Source of the DNA: Otatea glauca
Taxonomy: Eukaryota; Streptophyta; Magnoliopsida; Poales; Poaceae
Direction of reading: 5' to 3'
NCBI GenBank assembly: GCA_036346275.1
Contig: CM070725.1
Location: 33,666,104-33,730,103 of the forward strand
Length of the DNA: 64,000 bases
The position numbers were made by a program, and so were the translations under genes. Shown piece after piece: positions 1 to 11,252 of this stretch; the stretch's first letter is position 1, and each line of letters opens with the position of its first letter. A model generated the notes under the pieces. The model had not been told where the DNA came from. It did no database searches and was given only the letters and a program-made list of their open reading frames with translations.

Positions 1-1409
1 AGAAGAAGGCCTGAAACCGATGCTAGGAGATGGTGTGAAGAGAAAAGTCGACATCTGGTATCTTGACACCGGGCTAGCAATCAAATGTCAGGTAGTCAAG
101 ATATTTTCTTTGATCTCGAAAATTCAGTGCGTGGCTCAGTAAAATTCGATGATGGTTCAAATGTTGAAATTCATGGGCGAGGCACTGCCTTGTTCAAAGG
201 AAAATCTAATGAACATCATGTTTTGACAAATGTCTACGATATTCCATTGCTTCACAGCAATATAGTCAGTTCTGGACAGCTTGATGAATAGGGCTTCAAA
301 ACAGTAATACAAGAAGGTACAATGTGCATTTTTGATGAAGAAGGGCAGTTGATGACTAAAGTGCAAAGGTTGCAAAACTGCTTATATGTGCTGAATTTGG
401 TTTGCACACAGCCAGTATGTCTTCTGGCGATGAAAGGGGGTAGAGAGTGGCTATGGCAAGCACGCTATGGAAATTTAAATTTTCGAACATTGCGCGACAT
501 GTCATGATTGGAAATGGTTGAAGGCATGCCTTGTATTGAGCATATTGAGCAAGTATGCGAGGCTTGTCTAGCTGGGAAGCCGCAACGTTTACCATTTCCC
601 AAGGTTGCAAATTTTCGAGCATCAGAGCCACTCGAACTTATTCATGTAGATTTGTGTGGACCGATTACACCAGCAACTCCAGGAGGCAAGAGGAACTTCC
701 TTTTGATGGTAGATGATTTTTCTCATTTTATGTGGGTTGTGTTAATCAGTTCAAAAGATCAAGCATTCAGAGCCCTTTAACTTGTCAAGACAAGAGCCTA
801 ACATGAATCAAAACACAAGTTGAAAGGACTCCGGATAGATCGTGGTGGCGAGTTTGTTTCATCGGAGTTCAATGAGTACTGTGAAGATCAAGGGATTTTG
901 CACCACTTGACTGCACCGTATTCTCCTCAACAGAACGGAATTGCCGAGAGGAGAAATCAGACAATAGTATCAACAGCAAGGAGTTTGCTTAAGAATAACA
1001 AGATGCTAGGAAGATTTTGGGGAGAGGTCGTGGCTACAGCAGTGTATCTTCTCAATCAAACAACTACAAAAAGTGTGGAAGGGAAGACTCCATATGAAGC
1101 CTGGTATCAAAGGAAACCCAAGGTATCTCATCTCCAAACATTCGGTTGTATTGTTCACATTAGGAATGTGAAACCACACGTCTCAAGAAGTTGGAGGATC
1201 GTAGTACTCCAATGGTTTTTCTTGGCTATCAGTCAGGATCCAAAGCTTATCGAGCCTATGATCCAAGCAAAAACAAAGTGCATGTTACTCGAGATGCTGT
1301 GTTTCAGGAAGACAAAGCATGTCAATGTGAAGTCGATGCAGGACCAGAGAAGGTAATAGCAAATTTCATAGATGTGTTCACTGTTGAAATTAGCTCAAGT
1401 GCAACTTGA
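1..1409 (+). pseudogene. copia pol, protease / GAG-pre-integrase / integrase part, degenerate
   Basis: Near position 48 the frame reads WYLDTG, the copia protease active-site context, but a small deletion just after it shifts the frame. The reading then runs through VYDIPLLHSN (copia protease tail), a pre-integrase region with CEACLAGK near 556-580, and the integrase core with ELIHVDLCGP, MVDDFSH and PYSPQQNGIAERRN, which supply the D, D and E of the catalytic triad. Stops occur at about 289, 505, 778 and 801. A frameshift near 1185 moves the end of the domain (PMVFLGYQSGSKAYR) into another frame. The family joins copia cDNA ends to target DNA. This copy cannot make an intact protein. Confidence 0.9.
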
Positions 1410-1664
1410 AGTATATCTCAGGAGCAGTCATCAATTGAGGGAAATCTTCTTGATCAGCCGACCACACCAAGTGGAGCAGCAAATTCACCGAGTGGAGGGG
1501 TGCCAGCATCTCTAGGTAACAGAGGGGTGTCAGCATCTCCAGGTAACATTTTTCCATCGGTAGATGCAGATACCACTGGACACAATACACTGGTGGCAAT
1601 ATCAACACCTTCAAGTGCATATTTAGTAGAAACACCTCCACTTCATGTTAGAACAATTTGAGAT

Positions 1665-3226
1665 TTGTATGATACAACACAGGAGGTTGGACTGGAGTAT
1701 TCCGGTCTTTGCCTTATGACTGCAGAGGAACCAGCGAATGTGGAGGAGGCTATGAAGATGAAGCATTGGAGGCAAGCCATGGAGGAAGAGATGAAAGCAA
1801 TACTTGGTAATGACACTTGGGAGAAGGTATCTTTACCTGCAAATCATAAACTCATAGGACTAAAATGGGTGTTTAAGGTAAAGAAAGACGCTAAAGGCAA
1901 TATAATCAAATATAAAGCAAGATTAGTTGCCAAGGGTTATGCTCAGCAACAAGGTGTTGATTTTGATGAAGTTTTTGCACCGGTTGCAAGAATGGAAACC
2001 GTGAGGGTTCTCATTGCGTTGGCAGCTCAAAAAGGTTGGGAAATTCATCATATGGATGTGAAATCGGCCTTCTAGAATGGAGAGCTAGCTGAAGAAGTTT
2101 ATGTTAGTCAACCGCCAGGGTTTGTTGATGATACCAACACACCCATGGTGTTGAGATTGAAAAAGGCACTTTATGGACTTCGTCAAGCACCAAGAGCATG
2201 GAATTTCAAACTAGATGCAACTCTAGTTTCACTAAGTTTTGAAAGAAGCCACATAGATCATGTTGTTTATAGAAGAGAAAAGGAAGGTTTGATGCTGCTA
2301 GTTGGAGTATATGTTGACGACCTAATCATTGCAGGAGCTTGTGTCGACATGATAAATGAATTCAAGGTGAATATGAAGAAGTTATTCAGCATGAGTGATC
2401 TTGGTTGTTTGAGTTACTATCTCGGTATAGAGGTGAAACAATCTAATGGAGGTATCACTCTGTGTCAGACAAGTTATGCTGGAAACATTTTAAAGGCTTC
2501 AGGGATGGTGGAAAACTTCAGATCCTGTAGTTGATGCAACTAAATACTGAAGCATAGTTGGAAGTCTCAGATACTTGGTAAATACAAGGCCAGACTTAGC
2601 GTATGCAGTGGATATCATAAGTCGTTATATGGAGACACCAACTATCCAGCATCTAGTTGCTGTAAAGCATATATTACGGTATGTAAAAGGAACTTTGGGT
2701 TTTGGATGTTGTTATAAGAAACAAGGTGATAAGGAGGCCAAGTTGGTATGTTATTGTGACAGTGATCTCCCTAGAGATATTGATGATCGGAAAAGAACTA
2801 TGGGGACTATTTTCTTTTTTGGTTTAAATCTGATCACATGGGTGTCACAAAAAGCATAAGGTAGTGGCACTTTTGTCATGTGAAGCTGAATATATTGCAG
2901 CCGCAACAGCAGCTTGTCAAGCAATCTGGTTAAGCCGGCTGCTGGCAGAATTGAAGTAGGAGTTGGAGAAAGTTGAGTTGCTTTTTGATAATGAGTCGGC
3001 CATTGCCCTTAGTAAGAATCCAATTTATCACACACGAAGCAAACATATCGATATGAGATATCATTTTATTCATGAAAGAGTTGAAGAAGGAAAGGTGGAT
3101 GTGAAGCATGTGAGATCTGAAGATCAATTGGCCGACATTTTAACAAAACCACTAGGTCGAATCAAGTTTCTTGAGTTGCGTCACAAACTTGGAGTAATAG
3201 ATGTGAAAAATGCACAACAAGATTAG
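1665..3226 (+). pseudogene. copia pol, reverse transcriptase and RNase H part, degenerate
   Basis: The RVT_2 domain begins with WRQAMEEEM and KWVFKVKKD, passes KARLVAKGYAQ and the catalytic VYVDDLIIAG near 2310, and continues with the SLRYLVNTRPDLAYAV block near 2565. A TAG at 2073-2075 interrupts the motif that starts VKSAF. A deletion after position 2510 removes part of the thumb/connection segment, and further frame changes occur near 2534, 2859 and 2960. The RNase H end is recognisable as CEAEYIAAATAACQAIWL, then SKHIDMRYHFI and DQLADILTKPL. The domain set would copy the element RNA into DNA and degrade the template. Five or more breaks make it a clear pseudogene. Confidence 0.92.
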
Positions 3227-3235
3227 AGGGTGATT
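3222..3235 (+). other. polypurine tract region of the copia element
   Basis: The bases GATTAGAGGGTGAT lie just after the end of the pol reading frame and directly before the TG of the 3' LTR. This purine-rich stretch is in the right place to prime plus-strand DNA synthesis. Confidence 0.6.
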
Positions 3236-3685
3236 TGTTAGTTGTAATCTTGTTGTCAGTTTAGATTCTCATGTCTTTAGTAATTGCAGTAGTTGCAGTT
3301 TCGATGTTTGTTTTTAGCTGGTTTCGTATTGAGTCTAGTAAAGTCGCAGATAAAGCAAAAGAAAAGTTTGAGTTTGTAATCAGTTTGTAACAAAACAGAT
3401 TTTGATCTGTTGCTTGACTATAAATAGAAAACAGAAAAGCTGGTTGCGGCATCGCAAGACAAAGGAAAGATTAGAGTATTGTTTCTTGGTCTGTTTTGCG
3501 GGCGATTACAGAGGGTGTTTGTTGTTTACTGTTCATTATCCGACAACGCTAATTGTGTTTGTGCTATAAGTCTATAGCTGTGTTCTGGTTGCAGCGCAGT
3601 AAACAGGTTGCTGTTTTCAGGTTTTGTGCAGGTATTGCCGAAGTGTTTTTGATTGATTAAGTGTATTCCTAGGCAAGTTCCAACA
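3236..3685 (+). repeat. copia 3' LTR (450 bp)
   Basis: The LTR begins TGTTAG at the polypurine tract and ends with CCAACA, giving the imperfect inverted ends TGTT/AACA typical of copia LTRs. It contains a TATA box at 3419-3426. Only one copy is in the window, so the 3' boundary rests on the terminal dinucleotides and on the change of sequence character after 3685. Confidence 0.75.
3419..3426 (+). promoter_or_regulatory. TATA box in the copia LTR
   Basis: TATAAATA lies about 183 bp into the 450-bp LTR, a usual place for the U3 core promoter. Transcription would start a few tens of bases downstream. Confidence 0.6.
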
Positions 3686-3752
3686 CTTGCCACTGGCCGC
3701 TATCATTGCCAGAGAAGAACAGCCAAAGGGAGGGGGAGGGGGTTAGCCCAGG

Positions 3753-3757
3753 AGAAG
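3753..3757. repeat. left target-site duplication of the composite gypsy insertion (AGAAG)
   Basis: AGAAG directly precedes the TG of the 5' LTR at 3758. The same five bases directly follow the last CA of the 3' LTR at 58079. A perfect 5-bp match across 54 kb shows that everything between belongs to one original insertion. The spacer 3686-3757 between the copia LTR and this point is G-rich and holds no gene. Confidence 0.9.
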
Positions 3758-5396
3758 TGTAACATCCCGAAAAATACAATAAAATAAAAATGAGTATTTT
3801 AAATTTGAAAATGTTTATTTCTGAATTTTATTGGCATTATTTGTTTTTATTGGAATTTCCTGGATTTTTGTATTGAAGGAAAATCAAGCAAAAGAGAATA
3901 GGAAAAGGGAAATGGTAAAATGGTAAACATAAAAAGTTAGAAAAATTTACCATGGAATCCTATACATGCTAGTATTCAGTAAAGTCAACAAGTAAAAATT
4001 TTATGCACACAAAAATAAATAAATGAAAGGAAGGACATCTCCTTTGACTAAAAACAGTGTAAGTTAGAATTAATGTAAAATGTTCGAAACTTATCTGGAG
4101 CCACAAAAATTACCATAACACCCTCAGAGTATAGTTTATCTCTAGTAAACATTTCAGGAATTTATCATGTCATTTAGACCTTCTAAAAATTCAAAAACAG
4201 AGGTTTCAAAAATCTAAAAATTTTCATGTCAGAATTTTTGTAAAATAATTACACCATATTTTGACTTGAAATTTTTATAGAGACATTCTTAACCGAAACC
4301 AAGATATTAAAAATAAATAATAATATTTGCACTCTTAAATAAATCAAAATTCTGAGCACTGCACAGTGCCAGAATTTTTATTAATTAACCATACGGTATT
4401 TTCGTCCCAAAATTTTACTGGAAGCTAACCACTCCTAGTAGACCATGGTCAAAAAGTTTTGCAATTTTTCAATTTGGTTGATAGCCATTCTAATGTCCAG
4501 TATTGAAGCCACCACGTTTCCTGTGCTTGGGGACACCTGGCCATTCCAGAGTTTTCATCCGTAAGGCGGTAGCCACAGATGTTAAGCCAACCATTGAGTC
4601 ATTCCCACACCAAAGACAGCTAGCTCCAGTCGTTTGAGCAAAAGCCTCAGGCTTCATCCACTCCCTCACACGAGCCTAGCTCATTCCAGTGAAGCGAGCA
4701 AGCAGAGAAGAGCTAGGAGATCAAGCGATCCTCAGGACAAATTTCTTCAGTAGAGCAAGTGAAGAGCACGGCTGCTGCATCTCCTTGCGCGCCTTCCAGG
4801 ACCCTCACAGCCTGATCATCTTCTCCAAGTCACTGCCGAGTTCAACTCTGTCGTCTCCATTGCCGCCGCAAGCAAGAAAAGGGGAGAAAGCTGTTCAAGT
4901 AAATTGGTGAGCCATTCTCGAATTACTCGCAGCCGTAGCATCCTTGAACCCATCTCACTCATCGATTTCAGCTCTTACCTGCCGATCAACCGCCGCCACG
5001 CAAGCCTTCTTCTCCACGACCGGCCACCGGTGGCGTGACTCCTCAGAGATTCTTTCTTCTGGTAAACCGCAAAAATGAAACCCCTGTCATCCCCTCATGG
5101 TCGCATTGTAACCCGTTCGAGCCGAGCCTAATTCCTCTTCTTCCCCGGCGAGCCGCCCTTCCATCTGCCGCTGGCCCACGGTGGCAGCCCGCTCTGGCCA
5201 TCGTCGGAGGTAATTGACCCTCCATCAAAAGTGCGGGTGGTGCCACGGTGCTCATCTGTGTTGCCGCTTGGTCGGAGACCTTTGGAGAACCGACGCCGGT
5301 GAGCCCTTGTCCTCCCTGTTTCGGCTCTATAGAGAGCGAATCGAACCTCAAAAATTTTGGTAAGTCCACTTTGCCACGAAACATCTGCAGCCGAGT

Positions 5397-5443
5397 TGGC
5401 TAGAAGCGCCTGATTCGGGTCAGGAGGTCTGTAGTTTGAATCT
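5397..5443 (+). other. tRNA-like sequence with Pol III A-box and B-box resemblance inside the element 1 LTR
   Basis: TGGCTAGAAG at 5397-5406 resembles a tRNA A box, and AGTTTGAATCT at 5433-5443 resembles a B box; the spacing of about 27 bases between them is within the normal range. The 3' LTR keeps this pair in altered form (31174-31215) and has a second pair (31243-31297). Whether it is a SINE head, a tRNA fragment or an active promoter cannot be decided here. No intact cloverleaf was built. Confidence 0.45.
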
Positions 5444-7848
5444 CAGGCTAGCATCGCATTGATGATTTTTCCTCCATTTTTGGTTGCTCGTGCAGGATAG
5501 CTCAAAGTAATTCACTGGCCCTTGCATTTTAGTTTTCCTTTTTGACACATTTTGTTCATCCCTTTGTATCTTTTGCTAGGAAGGTCCAAATAAGGTGAAA
5601 TAAGTTTCTAAATTTGAATTAAGCCATAAGGATTTGGAATATGTAATAGAACTTAGATGATCACTACAGTTCAAATTATTTCAAACAAGTTTTTTTAAAG
5701 TCCCTTTTATGTAACATATAGTAGATATGCAAATTATAGCTCCTAAAATCATGAAATTGTTCTCACATGTCCCTGAGGTTGTAAATGTTCCATTTCTATA
5801 AAAATATTCAAGATTGAACTCAGTTTGTATTAAAAAGTAATCATGAGAAACTTCTCTTGCATTGAAATTTTAATTGTTAAAATATAGATCAAATGAACTC
5901 AAATAATCACCAAACCAGTTTTTTTATACTCCTGACATCACAAGGATCCCAGATGTGTAAAAATATTTAAGGTTTGCCATAGAAAACAATAAATGTTTAG
6001 TAGTCGAAGTTTCAATACTTGTATAATCCAAATAGTCATATCTTTCTCTAACGAACTTTAAATTTGACCAAACCAAATCCTATAACCTTGAAAAATAATG
6101 GGCTTGCTGATTATGCAAAAATATCTTATGATTGTGCTAATCTGAATTAAGTCCTTGTTAAGCCCTAATGATCACTTATATGGGAACCATCTCGAATAGA
6201 AGCCAAATATCACGGAATTAGCTTTAAAACACTCTTAGAGTTGTTCCTTGGTTATACTTAAAAAATGGGTATATTATCTCATAAGACGTAGTCGCAACCT
6301 TAAATCGAAAACTGAACCTTTGTCATGTAGTTAAAGAAACACTTAAGCCTTTTCGGTGGTTTATAAAACACCACGTCTATGTGTAAAACTTTATGAAAAC
6401 AGCGTAGAAATACTCTATGAAGTGCATGCTACTATGTTCTGAAGAAAGATTATTATTTCGTTAAGGTTTGTATATAAAAGAGTCTAGTAACATAACCCTA
6501 AATGTTATGTTTTCTAAATAAATGAAACACTTAAGCATTTTCAACAACCCATAGAATATCTCGTCTAAATGCTAATATTATGAAGATCAGTTTAGAAATG
6601 ATATTTGGGATATGTACTACAATATTCTGGAAAAATATTTTATTTATGGCTTGCTTTTCATCTAAAATCTATTAGTGCAATGACCCTAAATGATAATTGT
6701 TCACTACACTTCTAATCCAATTCCTTATAATATAAACCTTATTATCATATAAGATTTTTCAACAATGAATATAATGTCATTTCTAAACACTAAGATGTGT
6801 GAAATCAGCTTAGAAATGTTCTTCAAAGTATATACTATCCTTTTCCGAAGAAATAATCTTGTTTCGTCATGTTTTGCATATAAATCATTTTAGCCAAATA
6901 ACCTTAAGTAATATATTTTCTGAACTCTTATGAATAAACAACCTCGGGAAGCAATGATGAAACCCATAATTAATGTATTTGTATCACCAGAACCTTTTTA
7001 AAAACCATAAATAGGTCCAATAACCTAACTTAACAGATATACCTTATTCAAAATCATTCCTTGTGTAATATCACTTCAGATTAAGTACTTTCAATCCAAA
7101 TAATTTTAGTATATATAATTTGAAGTAATAAATACAAGAATTCATAATTTTAGCCTCTTGAATTCGTATGTCGAGATTAGATAACCTATAAAAGAAACCA
7201 TGTTTTGCTCATCATAAAAGCCATTAAGTATATGAATGTGTATTTACCTAAATCATGAGATCTTGAAATCTTATAATTCAAACCCTAAAGCATTCCTGTT
7301 TTCTTCTATGAATCTTTATTTGGTTTTCTGTTTGTTTTCTTTTTGCCCTTATTAAAGTTGGTTTTTGCTATTTTTCGATTGATCGACGTGTAGAATTCGA
7401 CGTCCCTTTCCCCGTCGTTGCCTCCATCAGCCGTGGCCTCGTCTTCGTCGTAAGCAATAAATAAGCAAGGCAAGCACCCTCCTTTGACCATCTTGATCCC
7501 AGTATTTAGTTTGCATTGTGTTTATTAAAATGTTTCCTGCATTCGTATACTTTCTGTAAATTCGCTATTTTGTGGTGTTGGTAGTTATACCTGTTGTCTC
7601 ATGAAACTTCCTTGATAAGTATGAACATGTGAAGCTTGATAACCATAGATTGAGCTTAGACAATTACTTAATGTCATCATGGGTATATGCGATTACATTT
7701 TATCCATGCTTAGCCATGCTTTAGAATCATGTAGTGGATGATCAGATCAAAATTTGTTTCTTGAGAAATTGAAATTGTTGAAATGAAACTGTTGGTTATG
7801 GGTATCTTGATTAAAAACCCAAAATAAAACTATGGTTTTGATGCGGGC

Positions 7849-7887
7849 GACTATTGGCAATAGTCGGATGTGCAGAGGGATTTGCAC
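7849..7887 (+). other. paired hairpins in the element 1 5' LTR
   Basis: GACTATTG (7849-7856) and CAATAGTC (7858-7865) are perfect inverted repeats around one G. They are followed by GTGCA (7870-7874) and TGCAC (7883-7887), a second short stem. The matching block in both element 2 LTRs keeps the second stem and most of the first. This may be a folded RNA element; no function is known to me. Confidence 0.45.
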
Positions 7888-8684
7888 GTAGTGTAGGGTG
7901 GAGTATCGCCTGTGTCACAGTAAGGACCAAGCAATGGGACGCTATTGATCCAAGAAACCCGTGCAACCACAAGTGTTGGGATGGGGCAACCTTAAACCAA
8001 TTAAGTTATCTAGCTTAACTTTGCACATTGGCAGGCTGAAGTAGTACGAGCATTTCTTTCAAGTTTGCTCGGAGGGGTGCCCTCACTGAGGTGTTGGGAA
8101 CAACGCTTGCCGATATAACGGTGTACGCCATGTCTATGGGAAGTTCCAACATTTCTATGCTCAGAGTTCTTCCATCATAGCATGGGTTAACGCTCGGTGC
8201 TGGTGCAAAGTTAACTTTGATAATGTAAAGGTTTTCGTCATGAACATTCTGGCCACACGCCAAAGGTGCGTGAAACTTGCGGCAAAAAGAAAAGGCCATG
8301 ACTTGTGGGTAAAGTTGTACACCTCTGCAGAGTGTAAATCTAATCGATTAGTCGCGTCCACGGTTAAGGACACTTGGTGAAGTCATTCCAAAATTAGTTT
8401 TGGTAATTTCTAAAAATGGGTTTTGGTTTGGAACCTGTTTAGCAGCTGTTGCTTTTGTCAAAGGGCCAACATTGTTGGATTTCATTATCTGGATTTCTCG
8501 ATGCTCACGAAGGGTTGTGAGTATTACTTATGCTTTACTTATTTCATATCAGTCAACTTACTCTTATAAATTCCGTTTACAAATAACTTGATTTTACAAT
8601 ATCAATTCTGCTTTATGCAAATTAACTGTAGTAGCCTCCTTTGAAATGGCCTGCATATATTATAGGTTTTGCTCAAGTCTTGTG

Positions 8685-8700
8685 GAGTACGAAAGTACTC
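8685..8700 (+). other. conserved GAGTAC-GAAA-GTACTC hairpin near the LTR 3' end (copy 1 of 4)
   Basis: A perfect 6-bp stem closes a GAAA loop, a GNRA-type tetraloop if transcribed as written. Identical 16-mers occur at 18350-18365, 28237-28252 and 57719-57734, in every LTR copy of the window. It lies about 350 bp before the LTR end. Confidence 0.7.
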
Positions 8701-9047
8701 ACCCTTGCTTATATGTTGTTTTTAGGTGGATAAGTTAGCGAAGCTTCGAAGTTATCTCTTTCGTCGCAGGTTGCGGGATTATCTTCGTCGTGTTCTTTCT
8801 AGAGTTCATGCCTGGTCAGTTGTCTGCGGGTTGGATGGGCACACTGCAGGACTTCGCTTCTTTTGCTGCTGTAATCTCTGAGTTGTAAAGTTTTCTTTGT
8901 ATAATAGTTTCCGCTTAATAATTTTGTTGTATGGTTGTGATTCCAATTGTTGTGTATGTGCATACTAGCTACTGATCCTGGGATTAGTACGGAATGCACA
9001 TTAGATTTCCATTTTTGCATTTATGTAAAAATGGGGGTCACCACAGT

Positions 9048-9059
9048 TGGTATCAGAGC
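9048..9059 (+). other. element 1 primer-binding site, initiator-Met tRNA
   Basis: TGGTATCAGAGC begins two bases after the LTR end and is the standard plant complement of the 3' end of initiator methionine tRNA. It would prime minus-strand DNA synthesis. Confidence 0.92.
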
Positions 9060-9594
9060 TATGCTGACCGTAGGATAAACCCTAGATAGAATGGTCGTTA
9101 GCATTAGAATAATCAAATTCAAAATCTTAATTCCAAAAGTTACCATATTTGCAAAATGTAGATTTTGCTATTCTTCCCTCTCTCTCTTAAGATTCTCCTC
9201 TTACCACTACATTCATTTTGTTTTGTAAACAAACTCCTCTTTCCTTAAAACAATCCTTGACAAATGGAGACTCCGACTTCTACATCAATAATCTTGAAGA
9301 GATGGATGTCACCCCATGAAGACTTGTGTGGATAGGCCGAGGAGGAATATATAGGCTAAGCTATTTAAAACCTCTGTATATTAATTCATGGTTAATTTGT
9401 GTGCTGTACTTGAAAACGTTTTGGTGGTGCTTTCCGGGGTACACTCGTGAATACTTGACACTAGGTTAACTACTTCACGACGTGATAACCCTTAATCAGC
9501 AAGAAAATCTAATTAAAAAGATTTTAAAGAACGAAACGTTGCCTAGTAACCTAGCTAAATCTCGCCTAAATATCTGTCTCCTCTTGACTACAGG
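9060..9594 (+). other. element 1 leader between primer site and gag
   Basis: This AT-rich, non-coding leader includes a block at about 9420-9555 that is clearly related to 20325-20450 in element 2. I see no gene in it. It would hold packaging signals if the family has them. Confidence 0.7.
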
Positions 9595-10652
9595 ATGCCT
9601 AAAACAAGTTCCTTAAGAAAGTTATTGGAGTATGAGGCTGCTAAAAGTTCCCGACCAAAAAGGGGCAGCATTCCAATTCCAGTCCAACCTAGTCCACAAT
9701 ATCCAGCTACCAGAACATCTCGATGCAATGTTCGTCATGAGTCACCTCCACTTCCTCAAAATCCAAGTGAAGCTATTCCTGAAGAACAATCTCATGAACC
9801 CTCAGCTGTGGCTCAAGTCCTGGCAATGATTGGGCAAGAGCATCAGGTTGATACACTCCTGCTCCAGCAAGTGGTACAGAATACTACCCACCTTAGCAAA
9901 ACTAGGGATGGAAATGGTGATACACCGCATTACTCCAAGTTGGGGGAGTTTCTGAAAACTCAACCCCCAACTTTCTCCTCGCAGTACAGCCTCTCGACGC
10001 TGATGATTGGCACCGTTCTACCGAGAGCAAGCTGGCCATTGCGCAGTGCAGTGACCATGAGAAGGTCCTTTATGCTTCTCACTAGCTGCATGGAGCTGCA
10101 GCAATCTGGTAGGAGAACCATCAGGCAATGCTCCCTGAAGGTCAAATTGTATCTTGGGCAGCATTTAAAGAAGCATTTTGCCGGACTCACATTCCTGCAA
10201 GCATCATTGAGATCAAGAAGCGAGAATTTATGGAGTTGAAGCAAGAAACCTTATCAGTGATGGAATACCTACACCGCTTCAATCATTTATCTCGCTATGC
10301 TGTTTCTGAAGTGTCAGATGAAGCTCGAAGAATTGAGCATTTCAGAGAACACCTGAATGAAGAAATCAAATGGACGCTAGTCGCCCATGATATTCATGAT
10401 TTCCAAAGCTTAGTTGATAAGGCTATCCGGGTGGAGTTCGGCATGAGAGCAGTAATAGAAAGCCGAAAGCGCAAATGGATAGCACGTCAGTCAACAAATG
10501 ATCATCCCTCAAAACAGCGTTTATTGCAGCCATCCAATGTTCAGCAGTCTTCATCTCAATCCCAGCAATGCCAAGGGCAAGCTTCTCGACCTCAACAGCC
10601 CTCAATTCAATCACCACGACAAGTAAGATCATCTTCTAGCACTCAGTGCTAG
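9595..10652 (+). pseudogene. element 1 gag, frameshifted, without a visible zinc knuckle
   Basis: The start codon at 9595 follows the leader, and the N-terminus (MPKTSSLRKLLEYE) resembles the start of the element 2 ORF. The capsid-like Retrotrans_gag region lies in a second frame from about 9985, with FCRTHIPASIIEIKKREF and MEYLHRFNHLSRY. The frame changes near 9980, and TAG stops lie at 10083, 10110 and 10650; the one at 10110 replaces the second Trp of a Trp-Trp pair. The C-terminal tail is rich in Ser, Gln and Pro. No CX2CX4HX4C motif is present between the capsid region and the protease, where gypsy gags normally have one. Gag would form the particle around the element RNA. Confidence 0.85.
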
Positions 10653-11252
10653 GAAGCCTATGCTCGTCCTAAGAAGAATTCTAAACAATTTTGTTCTCAA
10701 CAGCAGCCCTCAAGTAGAGATCGAGTGGTTGGAATTTCACAGGTCTCTAAGCCACCTTCTACTTCAAAACAAGGTATTAATCATGGCCGTCTGCACCATG
10801 TGACAGCAGAAGAAGCTCATAATGCACCTGATGTGGTACTAGGGACATTCCTTGTTCACTCTGTACCTACATTGGTGTTATTTGATTCTGGTGCATCACA
10901 TTCCTTCATATCCAACAAATTTATTAAGCAGCATGAACTTCAAGCTGATTTGCTTCCCACAAAAATGATAGTCTATTCACCATGAGCAACGATGAGAACC
11001 TCGAAACTCTGTTCTGGGGTATGCATTAAGATTAGTGGAGTATCTTTTTATGCTGATCTCATTGTTATTGAGACCTCAGGACTAGATGTGATCCTCGGTA
11101 TGGATTGGTTATCTAAGCACAAGGGCTGTATAGATTGTGCTAACCGATCTATATCCCTTCTCAGTCCAGATGAGATTCGAGTGGAGGTTTCTTCAATCAG
11201 TACACTCCAGCTCAACAGCCTTTACTTGGTTCTGCTTTGGTCACAGAATTGA
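10653..11252 (+). pseudogene. element 1 aspartic protease, interrupted
   Basis: The reading continues in the gag frame after the TAG at 10650. The segment GRLHHVTAEEAHNAPDVV leads into LVLFDSGASHSFIS, which holds the catalytic DSGA motif near 10869. The domain ends with the flap and VILGMDWLSKHKG near 11091. A TGA at 10983-10985 cuts the domain in two, and the following pol frame is shifted. The family enzyme cuts the gag-pol polyprotein inside the particle. Catalytic residues are kept, but the stop prevents a full product. Confidence 0.88.

Larger units (their letters stand above)
1..3685 (+). mobile_element. Ty1/copia LTR retrotransposon, 3' part (5' end lies outside the window)
   Basis: The segment reads in copia order: aspartic protease end, GAG-pre-integrase, integrase core, reverse transcriptase and RNase H, then a polypurine tract and one LTR. 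The 5' LTR, primer site and gag lie upstream of the window, so the target duplication cannot be tested; the 5 bp after the 3' LTR are CTTGC. All coding segments carry stops or frameshifts, so the copy is dead. It lies just outside the large gypsy insertion and shares no boundary with it. The order PR-IN-RT-RH and the YVDD motif followed by LIIAG identify the superfamily; I did not assign a copia lineage. Confidence 0.95.
3758..9045 (+). repeat. Element 1 5' LTR (5,288 bp)
   Basis: The LTR runs from TGTAACATCCCG to GGTCACCACA, immediately before the primer site. Most of it is AT-rich with no supportable gene. A GC-richer block spans about 4480-5350 (probable U3/R region), and I could not see a convincing TATA box in it. 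Tracts about 8027-8400 and 8600-9045 are strongly shared with the LTRs of element 2. It contains tRNA-like boxes (5397-5443), a structured block (7849-7887) and a GAAA-loop hairpin (8685-8700). It serves as the intact reference for the broken 3' LTR and for the empty sites of the CACTA and element 3 insertions. Confidence 0.92.

Noticed and set aside
8685..8700. Hammerhead ribozyme suggested by the GAAA hairpin in the LTRs
   Set aside because: No CUGANGA core or third stem was found around any of the four copies, so only a simple hairpin is supported.
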